This document shows, one piece after another, positions 35,601-47,600 of a stretch of 64,000 nucleotides of DNA. Each line of letters starts with the position of its first letter. The first letter of the stretch is position 1. The stretch is taken from the NCBI GenBank assembly GCA_026874595.1, contig CM049306.1, positions 58,784,019 to 58,848,018 on the forward strand. Direction: 5' to 3'. The notes beneath the pieces were generated by a model. The model did not search any database and had not been told where the DNA came from. It saw only the letters and a program-made list of their open reading frames with translations. The position numbers and the translations under genes are program-made. The stretch is from Sipunculus nudus. Taxonomy: Eukaryota; Annelida; Sipuncula; Golfingiida; Sipunculidae.

Positions 35601-38600
35601 TCCAAAATATTGCAATACAGTTCACAATGACTGCAATATATTCTTCAGTGTAGCAATTCCAGTTGATTACGTCAGTTAATGCGACATATATGTAAGTGTG
35701 CTGATATACAGAGGAAGTTGGGGATCCCTGTTAGCTCAGTGGTAGAGCAGATGACCGGCAATCGGAGGGTCTGGGTTCGATTCCCATACGGGGTGATCCG
35801 ACTTTTTCTGTGTATTCTTGTTCTATATCTCCATGAGATGGACCAGCATGGCCATTCAACATCTTTCTATACGACATATATGTAATCCACCTTTATAACG
35901 TCATTATTGTCTGCATTTTTGGGGCTCATTATAATAATTAGGTGAAAAGGGTAGGGCATAAGGGGTCTGGTGGTGAGGTGAGTTTTCCTTTCTGAAATCA
36001 GCTGTTGATGTCTAATGCATCGATAACCTATTATACATGAGATATCATGCAGTGGGATGGGGCATTTCATTCCTGGAGGTTTCATTTTCGCAGTAGTTTC
36101 ACTTTTACCAAAGTTGCGACTTAGAAGCCCTCGCCGACATGAAGACAGCCACAGTATTTCTGAAGCATGGGTGCGGCACCAAAGCAAACTTTAATAAAGA
36201 AGAGCAGTTACTTTAAATCTGTACTCTTGTGCTACTTATTTGTATTGCACATATCATGTAAATCTGAACTCTTGTTCTACTTATTTTTGTCATACATATG
36301 TAAATATGAACTCTTGTGCTACTTATTTGTATTGCACATATCATATATTATATCATGAGTGAAGAATCAAGATACATACTGTGGTAGCCTTTTATGTTTG
36401 CAAGGGTTTATTACACCATACACCTAAAAATGATATTATAAATATTAGATCTTTTGTATCATTTGTCAATAAATGAACAAAAATTTCCATCCCTTTTGTT
36501 TTCCATGTTCTCTTGGGATTTTTTGTCAAATTGATAAGTTTTTGAATGCCGATTAAATTATTAATGTGAGAAAACAAAAAGGTATCCATATTATAAAAGC
36601 CTGTTTCCTTTTGTGCATATAGCTGAATAGGCATGAAAAATAACTCAAATGAATTTGCAACTGGTGTTTCCATGTTCTTAAATTTTCATTCATATATACA
36701 CACAATATATGCACATGGAAACACTGATTTAATGAATAAACAAGGGTTTATTACACCGTACACCTAAAAATGATATTAAAATATTAGATCTTTTGTATCA
36801 TTTGTCAGTAAATGAACAAAAATTTCCATCCCTTTTGTTTTCCATGTTCTCTTGGGATTTTTTGTCAAATTGATAAGTTTTTGAATGCAGATTAAATTAT
36901 TAATGTGATAAAACAAATATGTTAGTAATAGATATACTCTGCATGGATTATTTTTTGGTAAGAATGCGAAAATGGAACCCTCAGAAAACACTGAAAAGTT
37001 GAAAATCACTACAATTACACCCTGTGAATAGGAATCCAATTATAGTATTGTGTCATGAGATATTTTAAAGTTGTATTGTAACAGCCCTAAGAGAAGGACA
37101 TACCTCTATACAAAGCTGTCCAGTGAACTTACTTGTATTGAAGTAAAATATTGTTATGGTTATGAGACCATTGTTATGTTAAAAATAATTAAAATAATGA
37201 TTTTTATGAATTTAATATCAATGTGTGCCCAGTGAGCGCCATATTCAACTATACTGAATTTGCATATGTAATAACGGATTTAATTTTAATTAGAAATCTT
37301 ATAATGCATTAGAGGTATCAATATTTTAAAAGCCTGTTTCCTTTTGTGCATATAGCTGAATAGGCATGAAAATTAACTCAAATGAATTTGCAACTGGTGT
37401 TTCCATGTTCTTAAATTTTCATTCATATATACACAATATATGCACATGTAAACACTGATTTAATGAATATTACAAAATTTAACTTAACTGGAGAGTTGGT
37501 AATTTAAGCTGTATATATATGTTTTAATATGAGACTGATAAAATACATGTAGCAAAATAACTTTCAATTACTACTGTCCTCTGAGGACCAGTAATTTTTG
37601 GCTATACTTGTCTTTGGGACAACTTTACTGTTCATCATGTTGAGCCCTGGATATATTGGAAAAACCACACAGTAAGCTGTCACAAATACAAAGCCTCTAA
37701 AAAGATAAAGTCGGTCTGCATATCCCGTCAGGGCCATTCAGTATCACACATGTCCTTCGTTGGAAGCTTGGTGCAGCGTATGGTCCTAGAAAGTCAAAAT
37801 GCATTTTTTTCACGTATGAGATAAAGATTTCATCTTTTCTCATGCATATTCATAATAAATATTTCATATACTCCTTTTTTGATCACAGTGTTTCTTCGAT
37901 TAACAGAATTTCATCTTCTTGGGCATCCAGTGGCAAAGGTCTTGACGTAAGGTTTAATATTTTGCGTGTTGGCCCTTGTGACATACTTAGCGTGAATATT
38001 GAACTTCCTGAGGTACTGCGGTTAAATGTCTCCATACTGCCACTGGGAATTCTCACGTCAACCATGCTACCGTTATCATTCCAATGATAACACAGCTTTG
38101 AGCGTCTACCTTTTTTCCGATTGGTTTTTGCATTTTTGTTGGATACTGTGGACGGTGCTGGAGACAGTGTAACTTCTAATGTATTTGTACTGCCGTTGGG
38201 TGGTGTAGATGTGACCACACCTGAAACTTGGCTCTGTAACTGGTTCAGAAAGTTGTGCATTTTGTTTACGTTCAGGCGGCGCCAAAACTCCTCTCTTCGC
38301 CGTTGGTACTTGTGACCATTTTTAATGTGGAAGCGAATAAAAGAAGCCATCATCAGGCCTATGATCACAATAGATAAAATCACATAAGGTACCCAGAGTA
38401 TTGATACAGGCATACCTGTCACGGTGGTTGCTTGAGAGTAGCCACCTCTCCCACCCGCTTTGTCATGTAATACAGGTAAACTGTGTGTCATATTTGTATC
38501 TGGCATAATGTGGAGACAAATTTGCCACCTGCAACGTGATATTGGTGAACACAGTATCGTAGTTCATGCCTCATCTGTTGGGGTATGTGCAGCTCAGCAT

Positions 38601-41600
38601 TCCCCCCGCAGAATCAGAAATACATTTTGTTGCTGTATATTACAACCTGGTGCCTATCTGTTGGATTTGTTCACATACTGCCAGGATTCTTTTATTATGA
38701 TGATGCCGGGGTGTAATCTCAGTGTCTCCTCCTTTTAGCCAACACATGATCTGTGAACTAATATTGTTGTTAGCAGCACCTGCCGTTATTTTTTCTTTCG
38801 GCACTGAATATACCGTTACTGATTTCACTGTACTCAGAGGCTGGTAATCCAACGTTTCTTGGCTTCACAGTAGGAAGCCATTGGTTCGTCCTGGTTCCTG
38901 TACAGGGTTGAACACTAATTAAATCACATCATCTCTTGTTATTCATAGGATGATTAATCAGTTTAGAGGGCTGCTCATGCAAAAATGTCAGCTGAAACCT
39001 GACCAATTTAGGCCTAGATGGACTCGCTAGCTGGCCTATGGGTACATTTGTATAATACATACGATGCTTTGCCACAACATGTATTGATCTCACTGATAGT
39101 GGACCAGCAAGAACACACAAACAGGGGAAACGGATCTGTTCATAAATGTCTGTCTCCCGAGCAGCATGGGACGCTATATATAGTCCAGCTTACCTAATAC
39201 AGTATTCCAGTGCTGAATATATCAAATCCAGGACAATACTCCGGAGAACTTCTTCAACTGTGGAACCTTTTTGAGAAGGCGTTTTTAATCACGGGCAGCA
39301 GGCCTACGTTGTTGTGAATGCTGGTGTGTGTAGCCTTATTATCAATGGCTCCAGGAGCAAGCGACTGGCTGAGAAGACTGGCTGGTGTGTTCAATATTGC
39401 TGAAGGCAGATGGAGTTCTGCCATGGTACTGCTGTCTCTTCACTGTTACAATGAATACTATGAATTACGTGATACATATGCAAATGATAGCCACTGCCCC
39501 AAATCCCTAATGGACTCTGTGTGCAACTGCATACAAACTGTCATATTGGCTGAAATTGGACAATAAAGTGCTAAATTTCATTTTTTTATTGGTGTTATGG
39601 TGCCTAAGACTACCCCCACAATCATATTTTGAAAGTGAAACACGTAGGTCAGGGCCATGTTTGTCAGGTTCAGGAAAATTTGTGATGGGACGTGACACAA
39701 GAGTATTGATTGTTTTAGAGTCACCACTCTGCCAGCTTCTCAGGTGTAGGGCAAGTGTGACAGTTAACATGCGGGACAGCCCGGCACGGCCAGCAAAATG
39801 ATGGTTGCCCTATAACTTAACACACCACATTAGAATACATCAAATGTGTTTGTAAATATATGACCAAAACATGTGGGTGTTCTGTTCATCCTGCTGTAAC
39901 ACATACACATGTACATATCAGATTAAATAACTTGGTCACTTGTATTCTGTGAGTCATATTGACTAAATGTCAACAGGCAGAATGCCATTGAGCATAATGT
40001 CAACAGATGAATGTCACCTGAGTGTGACTTTAATAGGATATCTCTGCGCTGAGCAAGGTTTATATGTCTAATAATATTAATTTCCCTATTAGATTAAATC
40101 AAACAGTGACATCATTCTGAGAAGATATTTAAATCCATATAATTTGTGTCAACAGTTAGTTAAACTAGACAAGCCATTTTCTGAGGTGAGCCACAGTCAT
40201 CTGTATATTTAAAGGGACATAATCAGGAGCAATATTATGCCTATTCTTTCACACTATCAGTTCAGTTTTGCTTTACATTAAAGTTTCCTAGCAAAACCAT
40301 CCAAGTACACAGTCTCAGTACCTCGCATGTGTCTGTTTAAATCCTTGTTATGGCTCTGTGTATTGGTAAACACAGTCCATGTGTGTATGTTAACCATAAC
40401 AAGGCCGTGTGACCAGAGGTCAGATTGTGAGCCGCAAAATGCAGTGTTTCAGTCAAGGGGAACATGTTGTTGTGGCTCCATGATGCACACGGCCCCACGT
40501 GCTTTGTTTATGCTGACATATGATCACACCCTGTCCACTGTTTTTAAAACTTATTGACAGGAGTAATCAAACAGTTTAAAGGCAATAGTTTTGCAGATAC
40601 AGATTTATTTTAAAGGGAAGCAGCTAATTTTCGTGTTTATTCAACATGCTTTATAGGTGATAGGGCCCCTTTAAGGGCACCAAGGTGTTGTATGTTCAGT
40701 AACCTACAAGTACCATTTTAGCTGAGTCAACTACTTTTTAGCCGAGTTGAACTACAATAATGGGTCAGTACCATCTGTCACTCCTCTGGCTGCTTATGTC
40801 CATAAAATGGCCCATTTAATAACCAAGCACTTGTAATTTTTGCTTTTTGTCAGCTTTTGGCTCATTTTTATTTCATAAGTTTGAAACTGGATCATGGTAA
40901 AGTCACTACTTCAATTCAAGCAGTAAGTTTCACCTAAGAAACCTGCCATAACACTTATTTTACATGAAGCATCAGTTTTCCTAATATTAGAGCTAAATTC
41001 TCCTAATTGGATATTTAGACAGTTCAACCCAAGGTCTGTGTCCAGAAGGATAATTAGGTCACCATGATTTCATTAATAACCTATGCTTGTATTCAGACTG
41101 GTCTGCATGACTTCAGCTGAGTTTGTATGGGGGTGGTTTACCATAGGCTGAGTTGACCCACTGGATTCACTGGTGAAGTTTATGAATAGATTTATGTTTA
41201 TAGTTCAGTGTCTCCTGTCATTCTACTGGTAATTGTAAGCAGGTATTCTCAGGTAACAGTGAGTCAAATGATTGAGAAAAAGGATATCAGATTCCCAATT
41301 CATGCTACTAATACTCTTAGTTTAGATAAGTACAGGCTTAAGTGAAATGTATTAATTTTGTGAATATTAATTGTAATGTATCCTTACAGAAATGCTATTA
41401 ATCATTTACTTTAGCTACAGTGGTATACTCTAATGCAAAATGAAACAAATTTTTGATAATAAAAAAGAATTTAAAAGACTATATTGAAATAACAGTTTAA
41501 ATTAAAATTGACATTAACTCCCAGGTATGACTGCAGTATAACCTTTCACTGCATTCACTGCTGATATTATGGTTCCCAGTGCACCTGTAATCAGAGCCCA

Positions 41601-44600
41601 TAAATAAAAATGCAATTTTAAATTAATGGTAGCTAGCTTCCCCCCCCCCACACACACACACACTCATTGCTGTTATATTGATTATACAGTTTATTTGGCT
41701 AACATGTCATACTTTCACACATATACTCAGACATTACAAAGCAAGGTGTTTTTAACATATGTATTGATGCAAACCACACATCACAGAACGATAGGATAAG
41801 ATGGTAAAACCCTAATTACTAAACAACCACCTTAGTATCTCAGAATAACAACCATTGTATATTGTCCAAATTTTACCTCTCATATCATATATTCAAACAC
41901 TAATATAGGATCCATTCTTTTTTTCTCTGTTTTTGTGGGCACATTTTGTTGGTCTCTCAGGGTGACCTTACCCCATCATTATGAAACCTCTACCAAGTAT
42001 GGAGTAATCATCTCTAAGCCAAGGGTCGCTGAGCGTTGAGCAGAAACTGATGAATGGTCGCACTAATTAGATCAGGGTAGTAGATCAAAGAGAGTTTATT
42101 GATCAGCAGGCCAGGCCAGGGATATTGGCTCCATGTTTTACTCAGTTTTCCTGTCGTATATTATATGCATTAGGCATAAGCCCTTAGCTTAAATGAACTC
42201 TTTGATCACTGATTTACTCACATTTTGACTCAATTACTGTTATATGCTGCAAATTGTTGCGTTGTTAAAAATAAATTTCAGGATATGTTGATTTAGAATT
42301 TCTATGTGTTTCTGTAGATTTTTACATGTTTTTCAGTTTAAGTGAATAAATGATTACAAAATTAATCATGTTAATTCCCGTTTTTGTCATGTAGAGGTAG
42401 ACGATTATTCAGTAATCAGTAATTCAATAGTATTATACCTAGTGACATGCCACTCATAAATCACAGATTTGAAAGTGTCAGTGAGTAGGTGCTAGTCATA
42501 TAGGACCCTTCCTTGTCCAACTTTCTCTTTGAAGCAACCACCTTGAAAATACAAGCACTTCTCCTTAGTCCCGATAGTGGTACAATTGCATGCAGATTTA
42601 ACTCTTGTCATGTTTATTAGTTAAACATCTTATAAGGCAAAAAAAAAAAGGTATGGTTCTCAGGCACCGCCCTTCATAAAAAATTTTGATTTTGATTTTC
42701 ATTTTTCAAAAAGATAAAATAATACAATATTGATAAGATTTTGTTTGTTGTGTAGTGCTTTTACCTGTCTAGCAAAAAAATTCTGTTATTAAAATGCTTT
42801 TCCCTGATCATATGACATTTTTATCAAAACATACAAAAAAAGGTAAAAAAAATTGCTTGCCTGCACTTATTTCTGAAAACAGTGCTGAGAACCATTCATT
42901 TTTTTGGCCTAAAACATCCATTTTTATCTGTCATGCATATAGAGATGACCTCAGAATTGTATAAACACATTGATCTAATATAGCATAATTTACTTGCTGC
43001 CCCAGACAGATGGTATCACCTACAGACACAAAACTCATTTGTTTGTCATAAAGTTAGAACCATATTTTTTGTACTCACTTTTCAAATTTCATCACCTGAA
43101 CAGTAAGATAAAATCAGTTTTTTGCCTCTCTCTGTATTTACTCCTCAGTGCAGTGTATGGTCAATATTTTACTTTAAGACTAGACTTTTGGGTGTTGAAA
43201 TTTTACACTAATTCGAAATTTTGATCTCAAATACTACTGGGATAGTCCTGAGAATCCTCTTTATATCAGTTACTAAATGTTTTGCCATCAACAATTACTT
43301 TATTTTTTTTCATAGAAATATTTTTAGTAATGACATAGTTTGACCTGAAGAAACAAATAGTTTATATTAAATTAGATTCATTATGAAAATTTGTCTAATA
43401 TGAACCTAAATCCCATCATCATTCATACTTAATCATAGTTTGATAAAAAACATAACCACCAACTAAAAATGCTGCTGACATAATTGTGAATTATAAAATT
43501 CATGTACACAGTTTAATTTCTATCAGCTAAATTAATGATAATTGGTAAGGAAGATGCCTATAAATAGTATATAAATAATATTTTTAGCTCCGCTGACCAT
43601 AGGTAAACTAAGCTTAAGTGATTGGTCAGGGTCTGTTGTCCGTCTGTCTTCTGTTTATTAATACAGCAAAAGTTGCTAACACTCTATTGTTTTTTATCAA
43701 TCAACTCAAGACTGTGTCACAGGTATGTGTACTTTTCAGCTTAACAACATGACCTGTGGGTGACTTCCCTATAAAGTCACATTTAAACTTTTTAAGTCAG
43801 TTTTGAGAAGTATTCATTTTTGCATTTTTATGAGTATTTTTTTTTTTTGCAAACCTGTGAACTTATGCGATGGTGTCACAAAATCTTCTTTGAAACTGTT
43901 CAGCCAAATCATCCAATATTTCACAGAAATGATCCAAGGAACAATATCAAGTTTGTTCAAATGGTTCCAGTTTGCTGATTTTGGCCGAGTTACAGGAAGC
44001 TGAACTTAGTCATTTGGCCAAAAAGCATACTTAAATTACAATCTCAGAAATGGCTGGAGCTATCATTGCCAAATTTTATGCAAATGTTGATTACATGAGT
44101 CATATTTGAAATTAAGGTATTGTTATCACCACCTGCATCGTCCTGTTTTGTACGGGGGTCATCGGTCATCAGTACATTAACCCATAGGGACAGCACTAGC
44201 TAGAATTCCCAAATTTCGTGCAAAAATTAGTAAAATATCAAATGTTGTGAGATGAAGCTTTTCATGGCACCACCAGCACCGACTTACATTTTATGGGGGA
44301 AAAGCTTGAAAACCTTTGGAAATCATCTTGTCTGAAATCATTCAGCCCAATTGTTCAATATTTCACAGAAATGATTCTAGACATGAGCGTTCTCAAGTTT
44401 GTTTAAATGGTTTTGGTTCGATGAATTTTGGTTGAGTTACAGGAAATTAAACTATGTCTTTGTCTTGGTAAGCATTCTAACATAACAATCTAAGAAACCA
44501 CAAGAACTAGCATCAACAAGTTTTCTGCACATGTTTGTCACATGACTAATATTTTAAATTGAGGTTTTTTTGGGGCTTCCTACATTGACCTGTTTTTTAC

Positions 44601-47600
44601 GGGCAAATACCTCGTATTTGTTATCCCCCTTTTCAGCTACAAACTGTTTTATGATGAAACTTTCAAGCTGAATGGTTTAATTTTTCACAAGAATTATCCT
44701 AGGGTAGTAGTCGGTAGAGGTCTCTCAATTGTATAAGAATAGATTGGGTTTATTGATTTTCCGTAGAGTCATAGAAACCTGAAGTTGGTCGTGTTGGCCA
44801 TTAGTAAGCCTATTTCAAACCAAGGGCTATGATAGTCTTCTTCTGCAAAACTGTTGTTTCAACTTCTGAAACATTGCACAAAAATGATTCTTATGTGGCC
44901 TTTGTTCAAGTTTACTTAAATGATTTGGACCTTAAAAACATGAAAGGACCGTCAGATACTTTGGTAAACACAGCTAATCATTTTGTTGTATTATCAAACT
45001 GAACTATTTGGGTATATAATCAGAGCTGTACAGGCAGTATAAATAATTGGTGTCCATATCCAGCTCATGTGTAAGATAAATAAATGAATAAACAATATTT
45101 GTACTCTGATTTTGCTTTCAATAGGCATCTGCCATTATTCTAAACATTTTAATAAAAAAAATTGTATGAATATGCAACTTGAAAAAAGCAATGTAGTAAA
45201 GTCTTTCAGCATAATCAAATTTGGCATCTTGGCAAGATTTTGTCTATCTTTAGTTTAGTATAAATAGCTTGGCAGACTGCCAACTATTTAAGATTTTGCA
45301 ACAGGCCAAGAGTTCACTGAGTGCAGCCAGGTACAGGTCAAGAGTTCATTCAGTGCAGTAGCTGCACCTTCCAATTGGCTTAGCTTGACTTGGGGCAACT
45401 GCCTTCCTCAGCTGAGCTTGGTCAGCCCAGTACACCTGACTCAAGAGAAATTTTATGTACCGGCCTGAAATTTTGGCCTGTCCATGCATCTTTGATGGCT
45501 TTCTTGTACACAGGACTGGTGCCACCCCCTACAACGACTTTTGCACAGTTTATGTCCCTGCTTATTTCCCATAAGAGATTTGATATATCAGCCTGAAATT
45601 GGGTATATGTATACATCTCAGATATTGTGCATGTCCATATATTTTTGATAATTTTGTTGTAAACAAGACTTGTGGTGCCACCTATAATTATTTCTTAGGC
45701 TTCATGCATCTGTGCACTTACCTTAAGAGTGGTTTGAAGCATCTGCCTGAAATGTTGCATGTCCAAACATCTTTGATGGCTTTCTCATACACAGACTTTT
45801 GGTGCCACCTACAATCTTTTTTGTGTTGTGTACAGCCATGCCAGTGTTTCAGGAGAGACATTTGGTGCTTTTGCTTGTGTTGTACTTGAAAAGTAATGTT
45901 ATCATGGAAGCATTATACCTGATGTATATCCCATTGCACAGGTTTGCATTAGGCCTGTAGGTCTTGTTTAATTTTGATAAAATGTCTGTATTTGCAGAAA
46001 ACAACGAGAAGCAGAAGTGTCCGTTTTTGGCCAGAGAGGTGCAGGCTCAGGAAATTCAGAGCAGTGATGTCATGGATCTGGCTGCTGCTGCAGAGGTGTC
46101 ATTACAAGGTAAGCATGCTAAATGTATGAAGTAGGTATCACTAAGGCTTGTGACAGTTCCAGTAACTGGCCCTTCTCAGTAAAATTATGATGTTCTAATC
46201 TTGTTCTTAAGTATGGATGCATAGATTTCTATGATATTTTTTATCTTACTGAAATTGTGTAGCACAATATGCTTGTAGTACCACTTTATTTCATAAACTG
46301 ACAAGTAGCTATTATGACACAGTTTTCAACTCCAAAATAAAATTTTATGGATGAATGATAAATCTGTTATAATATGCCTCATTCAGTCATATATCCATGT
46401 AAACATGTAAAAGTCAGGCTTACTAGTAAAATAGAGTCACCAAGAGCCGGGATCAACTTTAGTCGACTCTTTTCAGTAATTATTCAAACTACCTGTATTG
46501 TAGTATTGATCACTTAGATTTCTTGAAATTTCATCTTTTTATTTACATACAAGAAATTTTTCTTTCTTTTCTTTTGTGTAAGTGAAGTTTCCTGAGGAAC
46601 ATGTGTCACCAATGTCACCTTTAATTTGTTTATATTTGTTATGATTGTTTTCCTCATCTCTCAAAATTCATTAAACAAAAAAAAAAAAAAACCCTCAGTA
46701 GTGGCTGCCTTGATTTATCTGTTTTCAAGACCTGCTGCCGTCTACAGTATCTTTTGTAAAATACTTGCAGGCATATTTCAGTGTGTTTAGAGAAATATGA
46801 TTGTATTGAATCAGATTCACCTAAGAATTTGTAAAATTTCTTGCCCAAACCAGTAACACTCACTAACAGTGTCATGATGCAGAACTTAATGAGCCCCTTA
46901 ACTGTGGTAGACAAAATTTGTTTTTGGAATTTATTTGAAGATTTTAAATTTCCTCAGTGATAGCTTTGAAGAACAGGATGCAAGATAATAGCCTTTACAT
47001 CATAAGTCCCTTTAGTTTCCTTTTTCCGAGTTAGATCTGAACTTCTCAGTTTATATAAATTCACATGTCAGAGTGCACATCTGTTCAGTGGTGTGGTGGC
47101 CCATGGTGCATTTATAATAAGTTTGGGGCATGGACATTTTGCTGTTAATACATGTTCAGCCATTAATATCAACCAATTTGTATGTCCTGTCTGGCCTAAA
47201 GATCCAAAGTTCCCACTAGTGTCACAGTAAACATTGATCAGCTAAGAGTCATAACCCATGGTTGACATGTTTCTTTCTTTTCAGTGAATATCCAGCCCAG
47301 TAGTTGCAACAACCTAGGTAAGTTGGTAGAGAACTTTTAAGTTGTGTGTAATCTCTTGTTTGTTGACATGTTTGATATTGTGCTGTAAATATTTCACATG
47401 TTTTGAACAGTAGTGCCCAAACATTTGTACCATGACGTGCAATGCATCCAAGAGAGAAATAAAATGTGTTTCTTATCTTATGCTTGTTTGTGACAGACAC
47501 CAGAACAAGGAATCCCAGTAACTGACAAACAAAAATTTCGACTAACGACCACCTCAATTTAGTGAACACCTCAATATAACAACCACTTTTTCACAGTCCC

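Larger units (their letters stand above)
31236..35680 (+). other. ALAS: ALAS intron 2, middle part
   Basis: No coding exon seen. It holds the repeat at 32180, the GT/TA tract, a cluster of TGCATA/TATGCA words at about 33578-33930 and an inverted-repeat pair at 34906-35007. Confidence 0.6.

Noticed and set aside
35720-35799. Functional tRNA gene
   Set aside because: Poor anticodon stem and C in place of U33, although the Pol III boxes are good.
36392-37039. Two similar minus-strand frames that look like paralogous genes
   Set aside because: They are the same chance frame in a recent DNA duplication, with no domain or splice sites.
43584-47270. Single 3.7 kb repeat element containing ALAS exon 3
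   Set aside because: Start and end motifs exist, but exon 3 and its splice sites are intact host sequence, so these are more likely parts of separate elements.
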